A stretch of 64,000 nucleotides of DNA from G963663315 sp963665165 (GTDB lineage: Bacteria; Pseudomonadota; Gammaproteobacteria; Arenicellales; Poriferihabitantaceae), in assembly GCA_963665165.1 (NCBI GenBank), contig OY761989.1, positions 2,108,001-2,172,000 of the forward strand, read 5' to 3'. Below are positions 17,735 through 26,934 of the stretch, in pieces. The notes beneath the pieces were generated by a model. That model was not told where the DNA came from. It saw only the letters and a program-made list of their open reading frames with translations, and ran no database searches. Made by a program: the position numbers and the translations under genes. Each line of letters opens with the position of its first letter. Position 1 is the stretch's first letter.

Positions 17735-19149
17735 GTGCGGCCACCCTTTCCCGGCCGGGAATTCAAATCCTCCACCACCACTTGATGCACCAGATTTTCC
17801 ATGCGCGAAGACCGCGAGCCCTTGATCAGCATGACCACATCCGGGCCCAGGGTCCGCTTCGCGGCCTGTTGCAACGCCTCCATACTGTCGAAGACCCTGG
17901 CGCTGTCCCCGAAACGTCCCGCGTAAAAACGGGCGTGGTCGTTGCGGTCCCGCGAATAGCAATACAGGCGGTCTATCCCCTGGATTTTTGCGTACTCCCC
18001 CACTTCCTCATGCAACTGCGGACTGGTTTCCCCCAATTCCGCCATGGCCCCGAGCACCAGGATCTTTTTGCCCCTGCATTGCTGCAATACATGGATTGCG
18101 GCCTTCATGGACATCGGATTGGCGTTATAACTGTCATCGATAACGGTGGAACCGTTCAATCCCGGCCTGACATCCAGGCGGCCTGTGACCCCGGATACCG
18201 TTTCCAGTCCGTCCCTTATCATGTCCAGTCCGGCGCCCGCGGCAAAACAGACAGCGGAAGCCGCCAGCGCATTCATGATATTATGACGACCCGGCAACGG
18301 CAGATTGACCGGAATATCCTGGCCCGCCACCCGCAGGTCGAACCGGCTTGCGCGGGCGCCCGGCTCCGCGTTGCGGGCGCTCACATCCGCTTTGGCGACC
18401 ATCGCAAAGCGGACAATCGTTATTCCGGGACGGGAAGTCCGGAGCCCGGCCACCCATTCGTCGTGGAATTCATCATCGGCATTGACGACCGCGACGCCCG
18501 TATCCGGCAATCCCAGGAAGATTCCAGCCTTTTCCAAAGCGATTTGCCGGGTGCTTCCAAGCCCCTCCAGATGGGCGGGGGCCACATTGTTGATCAGCGC
18601 CAGGGTCGGCCGGGCCAGTCGGGCAAGATATCCGATTTCGCCCGGATGGTTGGTTCCCATTTCAATCACCGCGAAGCGATGGCGGTCGGTCATCTTCAAC
18701 AAGGTAAGCGGCACCCCCCACTGATTGTTGAAACTCCTCGAAGGAGCCAGGCACCGACCCCACTGTGCAAATATCGAAGCGGTCATTGCGGTCACGGTGG
18801 TTTTTCCGTTACTGCCCGTAATCGCGGCCACCGGGATGTCAAATCGTGACCGCCAGTCTTTACCCAGTCGACCCAGGGCAATCGTGGTATCCGGCACCCC
18901 GATCAGGGCCAGCTTCGATTCGACCTCCGATATTGCGACGGATGCCCGGTCGGACACCACGGCGCCGACCGCGCCCATCGCACTGGCCTGGGATAAAAAG
19001 GCGTGGCCGTCGAACTTTTCTCCGGGAACCGCCACGAACAGCCCACCCGGCTGGACTGTCCTGGAATCCGTGCTCACAGAAGTGAATTCGGCGTCGTGGC
19101 CCGACATCGTTCCCTGAACGATGCGGGCCGCTTCGGACAACGCCATCAT
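17728..19149 (-). CDS. murF: UDP-MurNAc-tripeptide--D-Ala-D-Ala ligase MurF
   Basis: MurF adds the D-Ala-D-Ala dipeptide to UDP-MurNAc-tripeptide, completing the pentapeptide. The 473-residue protein begins MMALSEAARIVQG and shows the N-terminal STDSRTVQPGGLFVAVPGEKFDGH segment, the P-loop ITGSNGKTTVTAM, EMGTNHPGEI and the C-terminal DDSYNANPMSM motif. It overlaps murE by 4 bp and mraY by 7 bp. Its D-Ala-D-Ala substrate must come from a ligase encoded outside this window. Confidence 0.96.
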   Translation of the reverse strand: MMALSEAARIVQGTMSGHDAEFTSVSTDSRTVQPGGLFVAVPGEKFDGHAFLSQASAMGAVGAVVSDRASVAISEVESKLALIGVPDTTIALGRLGKDWRSRFDIPVAAITGSNGKTTVTAMTASIFAQWGRCLAPSRSFNNQWGVPLTLLKMTDRHRFAVIEMGTNHPGEIGYLARLARPTLALINNVAPAHLEGLGSTRQIALEKAGIFLGLPDTGVAVVNADDEFHDEWVAGLRTSRPGITIVRFAMVAKADVSARNAEPGARASRFDLRVAGQDIPVNLPLPGRHNIMNALAASAVCFAAGAGLDMIRDGLETVSGVTGRLDVRPGLNGSTVIDDSYNANPMSMKAAIHVLQQCRGKKILVLGAMAELGETSPQLHEEVGEYAKIQGIDRLYCYSRDRNDHARFYAGRFGDSARVFDSMEALQQAAKRTLGPDVVMLIKGSRSSRMENLVHQVVVEDLNSRPGKGGRTC

Positions 19150-20702
19150 GACAGCCGCTCCAGCAATTCCCGGACCAGTTCACGGTCGCTCAACCGCCTG
19201 GCTTCACCCGCTTTGATCTGCCGTGTCTCATGGCCCTTTCCGGCCAGCAGGATCAGGTCTTCGGCAGTTGAGGATTGAATGGCCTGCCGGACGGCCATTT
19301 TCCGGTCATGGATGACCGTCGGCCTGCTTTTCATGCCCTGCAGAATCTGTTCGACAATCCCCTCCGGCGATTCAAAACGGGGGTTGTCATCGGTAATAAT
19401 GACGCGGTCGGCCAGGCGTTCGGCAATCGCCCCCATTTGCGGCCGTTTTTCCCGGTCCCGGTCGCCGCCACAGCCAAACACCACAACCAGTTCGCCGCGG
19501 CACAGTGGTTCAAGGGAAAGCAACGCCTGCTCCAGCGCGTCCGGGGTATGGGCATAATCCACTACGACACCCGGTTGCCAGGGACGATTGGCAAACCATT
19601 CCATCCGTCCCGGCGGCGCCGACAATCCAGGCATGGCTTCCGCAATTTCTCCCACCCGATAACCCAGGCCGACCAGCGCTCCGGCCGTCGCCAGGACATT
19701 CAGTACATTGACCGCGCCTGTCAAGGCTACCCTGATCCGCCCGGAATCTCCCCGGTAACCCAGATCGAACTGAATTTCGCACTCACTGGCCTCCAGATTG
19801 CGGGGCGCCAGGTCCGCATTCCCCAAACCGTAGGTCAGGCGGCGCAGACCGGGCCTGTGTCTTTCGAGATAGCGAACCAGGTTTTTCCCGAAGGCGTCAT
19901 CACTATTGACGACCACGGCCCTGAGGGACGGAAAGTCGAACAGCTTCCGCTTTGCCCGGCCGTATTCCTCCATGGAATGGTGATAGTCCAGATGATCCCG
20001 GGAAAGATTGGTAAGGACGGCAATATCGAACTCGACGCCATTGACACGCCCCTGGTCCAGACCATGCGAGGAAACCTCGAGACTCACCGCAGCCATTTGC
20101 ATCGATCGAAAACCAGCCAGCCGCCGATGCATCGAAATGACATCCGCAGTGGTCAGATCCGACATCTGCAAACTGCCGATTTTTCCGGTTCCCAGCGTAC
20201 CCGAATAGCCGCAGGAAAGACCCAGCCGTTCCAGCGCCTGGCCGATCAGCCAGGCCGTAGTGGTTTTACCGTTGGTTCCGGTTACCCCGATCACCTTCAA
20301 AGCAGAAGACGGATTGCGAAAACAGACGGACGCGATTCGGCCCAGTTTGTCTTTAAGGCCGTCAATTCCGATCAATGGAGTGTTTTCTCCGGGTTCTTTT
20401 CCGGAACCGCTTTCATGAGCCTCGTAGTCCCGGCTTTCGTAAAGAACAGCCGAAGCCTGATGATGGATTGCCTCGGGGATGTAGTCCCGTCCATCGGCAA
20501 GCATCCCGGGCAGGGCAACGAACACATCGCCGCGCTCCACCTGCCTGCTGTCAAGCTGTAACCGGCCAACCAGCCGGTCATCGGCCGGCTTCAACGCGGC
20601 AACCCCGGACAGTATCTCACTCAACCGGATACTGGCGATTGAATCCTCCCGGGCGATTGTCTGATGTTCGATCACGGATCGGGGCCCATTGCCGACGCTC
20701 AC
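19146..20702 (-). CDS. murE: UDP-MurNAc-L-Ala-D-Glu--meso-DAP ligase MurE
   Basis: MurE adds the third amino acid of the stem peptide. The 518-residue protein has the P-loop VTGTNGKTTTAWL, the LTNLSRDHLDYH segment and a DNPR motif (ITDDNPRFESP). In known MurE enzymes DNPR marks specificity for meso-diaminopimelate rather than lysine, so an ordinary Gram-negative A1gamma peptidoglycan is inferred. It overlaps ftsI and murF by 4 bp each. Confidence 0.96.
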   Translation of the reverse strand: MSVGNGPRSVIEHQTIAREDSIASIRLSEILSGVAALKPADDRLVGRLQLDSRQVERGDVFVALPGMLADGRDYIPEAIHHQASAVLYESRDYEAHESGSGKEPGENTPLIGIDGLKDKLGRIASVCFRNPSSALKVIGVTGTNGKTTTAWLIGQALERLGLSCGYSGTLGTGKIGSLQMSDLTTADVISMHRRLAGFRSMQMAAVSLEVSSHGLDQGRVNGVEFDIAVLTNLSRDHLDYHHSMEEYGRAKRKLFDFPSLRAVVVNSDDAFGKNLVRYLERHRPGLRRLTYGLGNADLAPRNLEASECEIQFDLGYRGDSGRIRVALTGAVNVLNVLATAGALVGLGYRVGEIAEAMPGLSAPPGRMEWFANRPWQPGVVVDYAHTPDALEQALLSLEPLCRGELVVVFGCGGDRDREKRPQMGAIAERLADRVIITDDNPRFESPEGIVEQILQGMKSRPTVIHDRKMAVRQAIQSSTAEDLILLAGKGHETRQIKAGEARRLSDRELVRELLERLS

Positions 20703-22450
20703 ACTGGATTCCTGTCGACTTCGACCGAAACGATCCGGGACCGGTCGAGATCATCCGGCTTGACGTTGTACAGGCGCATCATGTCGGACATCAACCGCGA
20801 AAAAACCGGCGCCGCGACATCCCCCCCATAGTGGAACCGGCCTTGCGGATCGTCAATCGAAACAACGGTTACGAACCTCGGATCGGAGACCGGGCCGAGT
20901 CCGGCGAACAACGACACGTAGCGGTTGTTCCTGTAGTTGCCGTCGATCAGCTTGTGCGTGGTTCCGGTCTTTCCGCCTATCCGATACTGGGCGATCCTGG
21001 CTTTCCGGGCCGTGCCTTTTGCAGTGGCGACCTGCTCAAGCATTTCCCTGACCCTGAATACGGTGGCAGGCTGAAACACTCTCTCCCCCCTGGCGCGAAA
21101 TCCGGGCTCCTTGCGCTCCAGGGTGACCGGCAGCAATTCCCCGTCCGTGGCGAAAACCGTATAGGCTCTCGCCAGTTGCAATGGAGTCGTCGAGAAACCG
21201 TAACCATACGCCATGGTCGCGTGTTCTATTTGCCGGGAACGGCGTCTGAGAACACCCGGAGTCTCACCCGGCAAAGACCCGGCTATCGAACCGAATCCGA
21301 CATCCTTCAACGTGTCGAAAAGATCATCGAACGGCAGGGCCAGCGCAATTTTCGCGGAACCGATATTGCTGGACTTCACGAGCACATCGAAAACCGACAA
21401 TTCGCCATAGTCATGGACATCGCGGATGGTGCGACCCCCGACCCGCCAGGCGCCCGGAGACGTATCGACCAGGGTATCCACCCCGACCGTTCCGCTTTCC
21501 AGCGCCATGGCAATGGTGAACGGTTTTGCCGTGGACCCCGGCTCCAGAATATCCGTCACCGCCCGATTCCTGAATATTCCGTTTTTCAGGGAACCCCGGT
21601 CATTGGGATTGAACTGGGGCGCAGTCACCATCGCCAGGACTTCGCCGCTGGGCACGGATAAAACCACGATACTGCCGCCTGCGGCGTCATGTTCGATCAA
21701 CGCGGATTCCAGGTACTTGCTGGCAAGCGATTGCAGTCTCTGGTCGATGCTGACCACCAGGTCCCGGCCATGCCGGACCTGTCGAACGCTTTCCACTCTT
21801 TCGACATAACGCCCACCCAGGTTTTTAAGCGCCAGCATCCGGCCTTCGCTGCCTTTCAATTCTTTGTTGAACGCAAGCTCCAGTCCTTCCTGGCCATTGC
21901 CGTCAATATCGGTAAATCCGATCAGATGGGCGCTGACCGGGCCACTCGGGAAATACCGCCTGTATTCCCTTCGCACATCCAGTCCGGGAGTCGGAGACTG
22001 CATCACCTGTTCGACCACAGCGGGCGGCAATTGCCGTTCGACATACATGAAATCAGCGCTGGCAAATTTCCTGCACTTGTCCTCCAGGTATTCTCTTGAA
22101 ATACCCGTGGCCTCCAGGATATTGTCCCAGGATGATTCCGGATCGCAGAACAGTCCGGGATCCGAAACCAGGGAATACACCGGAGTGCTGACCGATAGCG
22201 GCTGGCCGTTGCGGTCAAGAATCCGTCCCCGTTCCGGGAAAACAGTCACTTCCCGCAAGTAACGCATATCTCCCTGGGATTGGAGTTTTTCCCGCTCAAA
22301 GGTTTGCAGGTAAACGACACGAAGCGCAAGCACGACAAACACAGCGATCATCCCCGCAAGCACCAGGTACTGGCGCCAGATCAGCGAATCCGCGGTCAGC
22401 CGGTCTCCACCACCTGTCCGTACCCGACTGTGTTCGAAAATCCGGATCAC
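20699..22450 (-). CDS. ftsI: Septal transpeptidase FtsI (PBP3)
   Basis: FtsI is the class B penicillin-binding protein that cross-links septal peptidoglycan as partner of FtsW. The 583-residue protein has a short cytosolic N-terminus, one membrane segment (about residues 26-48), the pedestal domain (RGRILDRNGQPLSVS) and a transpeptidase domain. Active-site motifs are complete: S296-x-x-K299 in EPGSTAKPF, SSN in KSSNIGSAK, and KTG in GGKTGTTHK. It overlaps ftsL and murE by 4 bp. Confidence 0.97.
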   Translation of the reverse strand: MIRIFEHSRVRTGGGDRLTADSLIWRQYLVLAGMIAVFVVLALRVVYLQTFEREKLQSQGDMRYLREVTVFPERGRILDRNGQPLSVSTPVYSLVSDPGLFCDPESSWDNILEATGISREYLEDKCRKFASADFMYVERQLPPAVVEQVMQSPTPGLDVRREYRRYFPSGPVSAHLIGFTDIDGNGQEGLELAFNKELKGSEGRMLALKNLGGRYVERVESVRQVRHGRDLVVSIDQRLQSLASKYLESALIEHDAAGGSIVVLSVPSGEVLAMVTAPQFNPNDRGSLKNGIFRNRAVTDILEPGSTAKPFTIAMALESGTVGVDTLVDTSPGAWRVGGRTIRDVHDYGELSVFDVLVKSSNIGSAKIALALPFDDLFDTLKDVGFGSIAGSLPGETPGVLRRRSRQIEHATMAYGYGFSTTPLQLARAYTVFATDGELLPVTLERKEPGFRARGERVFQPATVFRVREMLEQVATAKGTARKARIAQYRIGGKTGTTHKLIDGNYRNNRYVSLFAGLGPVSDPRFVTVVSIDDPQGRFHYGGDVAAPVFSRLMSDMMRLYNVKPDDLDRSRIVSVEVDRNPV

Positions 22451-22767
22451 TGGACACTCGCCGGTTGCCGCTTATTGCCGACCGGGGCTCCCAGGTACAC
22501 GGTCACAACTTTTCCGGGGGGAGGCGGATGCATCCCCAATCGACTGCCCACACTGTCCGCAATGTTATGCCGGGTGTTCCAGGTCGTTTTCTCGATCAGG
22601 AGTCTGCCCCACTCGGTTTTGAGTTGACCGAGGCGATTGTCAAGGTCATGCAAATGAGCGAATACCAATCGATTCTCATGACGGACCGTTACCACGGCCA
22701 AAGCGCTGAAGATCAGCAGAACCAGCAAAATGATCGAAAGTTTGTTGACTGGTTGAAATGGTCCCAT
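22447..22767 (-). CDS. ftsL: Cell division protein FtsL
   Basis: FtsL is a small bitopic protein that forms the FtsQLB complex and activates FtsWI. The 106-residue protein has one membrane segment (residues about 10-27, LSIILLVLLIFSALAVVTV) followed by a periplasmic heptad-like coiled coil (HLHDLDNRLGQLKTEWGRLL). Sequence conservation in this family is low, and position between rsmH and ftsI is the main support. A 17-bp tandem repeat lies immediately upstream of the start, where the ribosome-binding site should be, and no strong Shine-Dalgarno sequence is visible. Confidence 0.9.
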   Translation of the reverse strand: MGPFQPVNKLSIILLVLLIFSALAVVTVRHENRLVFAHLHDLDNRLGQLKTEWGRLLIEKTTWNTRHNIADSVGSRLGMHPPPPGKVVTVYLGAPVGNKRQPASVQ

Positions 22768-22768
22768 C

Positions 22769-22802
22769 TGGATAGCCCGTGAATATGGATAGCCCGTGAA
22801 TA
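22769..22802. repeat. 17-bp perfect tandem duplication before ftsL
   Basis: Two adjacent copies of a 17-bp unit (TGGATAGCCCGTGAATA on the plus strand) occupy nearly the whole rsmH-ftsL gap, ending 2 bp before the ftsL start codon. A single-copy ancestor would shorten the gap to about 25 bp. The repeat could change spacing or structure at the ftsL translation start. Confidence 0.9.
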
Positions 22803-22809
22803 ACCCGGC

Positions 22810-23769
22810 TTATCCGTGAGCGTGCTGGAGGGCTGTCTTCCGGGCGACCCGCATCACCGCGCTTCTTGCCCTCGGATTTCTACCGAGTTCATCGGCTGCG
22901 GCCCGGACCGGCTTGCCGACCAGGCTCAACCTCGGCTTCAGCATGTTACGGGTGACAGGAAGGTCGGCAGGCCAGGGGTCGCCCCTCGACTGCTCGCGCA
23001 GGAACCGTTTTACCATCCGGTCTTCCAGGGAATGGAAACTGATGACAACCAGACGTCCGTCGGCCGCCAGTGCGTCAAGAGCCTGAGGCAGGGCGCTTTC
23101 GAGTTCCTGCAACTCCTGGTTGAGCGCGATTCGAATCGCCTGGAATGTCCGGGTGGCCGGATGTTTGCGCTTCTCTCTGGCCGGCACGGCATCCGATACC
23201 AGTCTGCTCAGTTCGGCCGTGGTCCCGATATCCCCGTACAAAAGCGCCCGCTTGATATTCCGCGCTATTCTACGGGCGAATTTTTCTTCCCCGAAACGCC
23301 GCAGGATTTCAACCAGTTCCTCTTCCTTTACCTGTTTCATCCAGTCCGCGGCCGGAATTCCTTCGGACTGGTCCATTCTCATATCCAATGGCCCGTCGTG
23401 GCTGAAACTGAATCCCCTTTCCGGTTGATCGAACTGGGGAGACGATACCCCCAGGTCGAACAAGATCGCGTCCACCTCACCCAGCAGGTTCTTGTCCCGC
23501 AGGATGTTCTTCAATCGGGAGAAAGCGCTGTGAACCACCTCGATTCTCCGGTCATCCCGCGAGAATTTCCTGGCGTGGGTGACTGCGTCCACGTCCCGGT
23601 CGATCACGATCAGTCTGGCGGATCCCGGTAGAACCTTCAGCATTTCCCGTGCATGTCCGCCCCGCCCCCAGGTTGCGTCGACCACCACTTCCCGGCCGCC
23701 AAGGTCAAGCGCCTGTATGACCTCCTTCAGCAAAACCGGGACATGGGTTGACGGTGGCGCAGGATTCAC
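22810..23769 (-). CDS. rsmH: 16S rRNA m4C1402 methyltransferase RsmH (MraW)
   Basis: RsmH methylates N4 of C1402 in 16S rRNA using S-adenosylmethionine. I chose GTG 23769, which forms a 4-bp GTGA overlap with the mraZ stop and gives 319 residues beginning VNPAPPSTHVPVLLKEV; the longer frame lies in mraZ. Family motifs are clear: VVDATWGRGGHAREML (SAM loop), DAILFDLGVSSPQFDQPERGF, and the C-terminal VISFHSLEDRMVKRF. It is the second gene of the dcw operon. Confidence 0.95.
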   Translation of the reverse strand: MNPAPPSTHVPVLLKEVIQALDLGGREVVVDATWGRGGHAREMLKVLPGSARLIVIDRDVDAVTHARKFSRDDRRIEVVHSAFSRLKNILRDKNLLGEVDAILFDLGVSSPQFDQPERGFSFSHDGPLDMRMDQSEGIPAADWMKQVKEEELVEILRRFGEEKFARRIARNIKRALLYGDIGTTAELSRLVSDAVPAREKRKHPATRTFQAIRIALNQELQELESALPQALDALAADGRLVVISFHSLEDRMVKRFLREQSRGDPWPADLPVTRNMLKPRLSLVGKPVRAAADELGRNPRARSAVMRVARKTALQHAHG

Positions 23770-24224
23770 AGCGAAAGCCGCTCCATCTCGACAGACAGGC
23801 CGTCTGAATCCAGGTCTTCCCTGAGCCATTCACTCCGGCGCGCATACCACAGGCTTTCGCTCCAGATTTCGAATTTATTGCCCTGGCCCACCAGATAGAT
23901 CTCTTTCGTCATCATCGCGAATTCACGAAGCGGGGATGACAGCAGGATTCGCCCGTTGCCATCCATATCGACATCCGAGGCGTAGCCAAGCAAAAAACGT
24001 TTCAGTTTCTGGTGGCCCGGATCGAAACTGGGTAACGCGACCAGTTTATCCTCCACCTTTTCCCATTCATCCAACGGGTATAGCCAAAGACAGTGTTCCC
24101 GGGTATTGTTCACGGTCACAACCATCTTTCCGTCACAGCGTGTGATCAGATTGTCCCGGTACCGGCGGGGGATGGCGAATCGGCCTTTACTGTCCAGATT
24201 GATCGAGTTGGCGCCACGAAGCAT
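23766..24224 (-). CDS. mraZ: Transcriptional regulator MraZ
   Basis: MraZ is a ring-forming, AbrB-fold DNA-binding protein that represses the dcw operon, including itself. ATG 24224 gives 152 residues beginning MLRGANSINLDSKGRFAIP, matching the family start; the upstream GTG at 24248 would add eight residues and cover the third MraZ box. The protein has two repeats of the DSKGRFAIPRRYR / DGNGRILLSSPLREFA type, as expected. The promoter and three MraZ boxes lie directly upstream. Confidence 0.95.
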   Translation of the reverse strand: MLRGANSINLDSKGRFAIPRRYRDNLITRCDGKMVVTVNNTREHCLWLYPLDEWEKVEDKLVALPSFDPGHQKLKRFLLGYASDVDMDGNGRILLSSPLREFAMMTKEIYLVGQGNKFEIWSESLWYARRSEWLREDLDSDGLSVEMERLSL

Positions 24225-24242
24225 GATTTTCGACCTGAAATT

Positions 24243-24268
24243 ACCCACAAAACTCCACTAATCTCCAC
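24243..24268 (-). promoter_or_regulatory. Three MraZ-type operator boxes upstream of mraZ
   Basis: Reading the minus strand, GTGGAG (24263-24268), GTGGAG (24253-24258) and GTGGGT (24243-24248) are spaced exactly 10 bp apart. MraZ proteins bind such tandem TGGG-like repeats at one-turn spacing. The first box overlaps the putative -10 element, which would suit repression of the whole dcw operon. Confidence 0.85.
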
Positions 24269-24296
24269 TATATAAAGGACAGTGGCCTGATGTCAA
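24267..24296 (-). promoter_or_regulatory. Sigma70-type promoter of the dcw operon
   Basis: On the minus strand a perfect -35 TTGACA (24291-24296) is followed by overlapping -10 candidates: ATATAG at 17-bp spacing, TATATA at 16 bp or TATAGT at 18 bp. It lies about 45-70 bp before the mraZ start and runs into the first MraZ box. Confidence 0.8.
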
Positions 24297-24434
24297 GAAA
24301 AAATGACTGTTTTTGACTATGAATCGGGCGAATTCCATCCCCGCTCCGTTTCCGCGAAATTCGGGTAACGTTCCGGGATTTGTGGTTTAATCGGATTTGC
24401 CGAATCCACGATGAAAACAGGAGGAACCCGGAAA

Positions 24435-24821
24435 ATGAGTGCGAAAGAGATCATCAGGACCAAACGGGCGCCTGCTGCCATAGGAACTTACTCGCAGGCG
24501 GTCAAAACGGGCAGGACCGTCTATATTTCGGGTCAGATCCCCCTGCATCCGGATACCATGGAAGTGGTGGATACTTCTTTCGAAGCGGCGGCCCATCAGG
24601 TTTTCAGGAATCTGGCAGCCGTGGCGGACGCGGCCGGGGGCAGTCTGGCAGACGCGGTAAAACTCAACATCTCGATGACCGACCTGGAAAATTTCGCGGC
24701 GGTCAATGAAATCATGTCGCAATACGTCGACGAACCCTGGCCGGCGCGGGCAGCCGTGGGCGTAGCCTCCCTGCCCAAGGGCGTTCCGATTGAAATCGAG
24801 GCCATTCTGGTACTGCCGTAA
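24435..24821 (+). CDS. ridA: RidA family 2-iminobutanoate/2-iminopropanoate deaminase
   Basis: RidA hydrolyses reactive enamine and imine intermediates released by PLP enzymes such as threonine dehydratase. The start at ATG 24435 follows an AGGAGG ribosome-binding site at 24419-24424 and gives 128 residues; the longer frame would place that site inside the gene. Motifs are typical: APAAIGTYSQAV, the YISGQIPLHP strand, and the substrate-binding arginine in PARAAVGVASLPKGVPIEIEA. It is divergent from mraZ and precedes recG by 25 bp. Confidence 0.93.
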   Translation: MSAKEIIRTKRAPAAIGTYSQAVKTGRTVYISGQIPLHPDTMEVVDTSFEAAAHQVFRNLAAVADAAGGSLADAVKLNISMTDLENFAAVNEIMSQYVDEPWPARAAVGVASLPKGVPIEIEAILVLP

Positions 24822-24846
24822 CGGTGCCAATCATTACAGATCCGGT

Positions 24847-26928
24847 TTGAATTCCTCCAGCGCTGCGCCTCATCCTCTTCGATCACTTCCCGGCATCGGT
24901 CCGCGAATCATCGGCAAACTGGAGAAGATGGGTATTTCCAGGCCGCAAGACCTGCTCTTCCATTTGCCTTTCCGCTATCAGGACAAAACCCGTGTCACCC
25001 GGATAGCCCGGCTTCAGGCCGGTCATGAGTCGGTCATATTCGGCCGGATCGACTCGGTGGATGTCCGGTTCGGCAGACGCAGAAGCCTGCGGGTGCGGGT
25101 AAGCGACTCCTCCGCTTCCATTTTTCTCCGGTTTTTCCATTTCAGCCGTCACCAGCAAAAGGGATTTTGCAATGGCGCCTGGATCCAATGCTATGGAGAA
25201 GCGCGCCGGGGTCTTCAGGGTATGGAAATGGTCCACCCGGAATACAAACTTTTCAACCGGCCCGGACAACCGGCGCTGGAGGAAACATTGACGCCGGTTT
25301 ATCCCGCGACAGAAGGATTGGGACAGAAAACGATCCGCAAACTGGTGTCCTCGAGTCTTGCAGATTACCGGCAGCAACTGCCGGATATGATTCCGCCGGA
25401 GCTTCAAATCGAATTCGGACTGATGCCATTGAAGAAGGCGCTGCAAACCGTCCACAATCCACCGGTGGATTGTGACGCCGATGCACTGAAAGAGGGTATT
25501 CATCCGGCCTGCCAACGCCTGGCCCTGGAAGAACTGCTGGCCCACCAGCTCGCGTTCCACCGGCTTCGCCAGAAACGACAACGGGAAAAAGGGCCACTGG
25601 TCAAAGACACAGGCAAATCCTGGAGTTTGCTCAGAAACCGGCTTGATTTCGAATTGACCGGAGCGCAGGTTCGGGTGATCCAGGAGATCCAGGACGATCT
25701 GTCCAGGAAATATCCGGTAATGCGCCTGGTCCAGGGAGATGTGGGGTCGGGTAAAACCATCGTCTGTGCCGCCGCCGCCCTGCAGACCATCGACAGTGGT
25801 TACCAGGCGGCGCTGATGGCTCCCACCGAACTGCTCGCCGAACAGCATCGCAAAACGTTTCACCAGTGGTTTGAACCACTGGATATCGAGATGGAGTGGC
25901 TAACCGGGAAACTGACCGCGGCGAACCGCAGAAAAGCGTTGTCACGGATTGCCGGCGGTGAAGCGAAAATGGTTATTGGCACCCATGCGCTGTTTCAGGA
26001 ATCCGTTGAATTCAACCAGCTTGGCCTGGTCATTGTCGATGAGCAGCACCGCTTCGGGGTGGATCAAAGACTGGCGCTGCGCGACAAGGGCGCTTTCAGG
26101 AATGTCGTACCCCACCAGATCGTGATGAGCGCAACTCCGATACCCCGCTCACTGGCCATGATCCTGTATGCCGACCTGGACATATCGAACATCGACGAAT
26201 TGCCGGCCGGCAGAAAACCGGTAACTACCGTGGCGTTGCCGGACACCCGGCGGCGGGAAGTCGCAGACCGGATCCGGTCCAACTGCCGGAACGGGCTGCA
26301 GGCATACTGGGTCTGCCCGTTGATCGAAGAGTCGGATAAACTGCAGATCCAGACTGCCAGGGAAACCTGCGCGACCTTGCGGGTCCTGCTGCCCGAACTC
26401 CGTATCGAATGGATCCATGGACGATTGAAACCCAAAGAGAAAGAATCCATCATGCGCCGATTCGATCAGGCCCTGATTGATCTGCTGGTGGCAACCACGG
26501 TAATCGAAGTGGGCGTGGATGTCCCCAACGCCAATCTGATGATTATTGAAAATGCGGAAAGACTGGGGCTGGCGCAGCTTCACCAGTTACGTGGGCGGGT
26601 GGGGCGAAGCGCAGACCAGGCCGCCTGTGTGTTACTGTACCAGGCTCCGCTGGGCGCCCTGGCGAAAGAGCGTCTGGGCATCCTGCGCCATACCAGTGAC
26701 GGATTTGAAATCGCCCGCAAGGACCTGGAGCAAAGAGGCCCCGGAGAGCTGCTCGGGAAACGGCAGACCGGGATTCAGCAAATGCGGATTGCGAACATCG
26801 TCCGGGACCGGGCGATGATCCCCGGAATCGAACGGATTTCCCGGAAATTGCGTGAGCAGTACCCGCACCGGGTACCCGCCCTGATATCGAGATGGATTCA
26901 CAACAGTGAACAGTATGCCGGTGTGTAG
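24847..26928 (+). CDS. recG: ATP-dependent DNA helicase RecG
   Basis: RecG is the branch-migrating helicase that remodels stalled forks and Holliday junctions. The frame is open from 24790, but that part overlaps ridA. TTG 24847 gives 693 residues starting LNSSSAAPHPLRSLPGIGP, close to the usual family length and N-terminal wedge region. Helicase motifs are complete: LVQGDVGSGKTIV (Walker A), IVDEQHRFGV (DEQH), MSATPIPRSLA, TTVIEVGVDVPNA and the QLRGRVGRS arginine finger region. The ribosome-binding site is weak, so coupling to ridA is possible. ubiA follows after 6 bp. Confidence 0.94.
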   Translation: MNSSSAAPHPLRSLPGIGPRIIGKLEKMGISRPQDLLFHLPFRYQDKTRVTRIARLQAGHESVIFGRIDSVDVRFGRRRSLRVRVSDSSASIFLRFFHFSRHQQKGFCNGAWIQCYGEARRGLQGMEMVHPEYKLFNRPGQPALEETLTPVYPATEGLGQKTIRKLVSSSLADYRQQLPDMIPPELQIEFGLMPLKKALQTVHNPPVDCDADALKEGIHPACQRLALEELLAHQLAFHRLRQKRQREKGPLVKDTGKSWSLLRNRLDFELTGAQVRVIQEIQDDLSRKYPVMRLVQGDVGSGKTIVCAAAALQTIDSGYQAALMAPTELLAEQHRKTFHQWFEPLDIEMEWLTGKLTAANRRKALSRIAGGEAKMVIGTHALFQESVEFNQLGLVIVDEQHRFGVDQRLALRDKGAFRNVVPHQIVMSATPIPRSLAMILYADLDISNIDELPAGRKPVTTVALPDTRRREVADRIRSNCRNGLQAYWVCPLIEESDKLQIQTARETCATLRVLLPELRIEWIHGRLKPKEKESIMRRFDQALIDLLVATTVIEVGVDVPNANLMIIENAERLGLAQLHQLRGRVGRSADQAACVLLYQAPLGALAKERLGILRHTSDGFEIARKDLEQRGPGELLGKRQTGIQQMRIANIVRDRAMIPGIERISRKLREQYPHRVPALISRWIHNSEQYAGV

Positions 26929-26934
26929 CCCGAA

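Noticed and set aside
16640..17785. 381-codon plus-strand frame opposite mraY
   Set aside because: It is antisense to mraY, rich in His, Gln and Arg as expected from reverse reading of membrane codons, and has no ribosome-binding site.
20375..21661. 428-codon plus-strand frame across ftsI and murE
   Set aside because: It is a shadow of two intact essential genes and has no recognisable domain.
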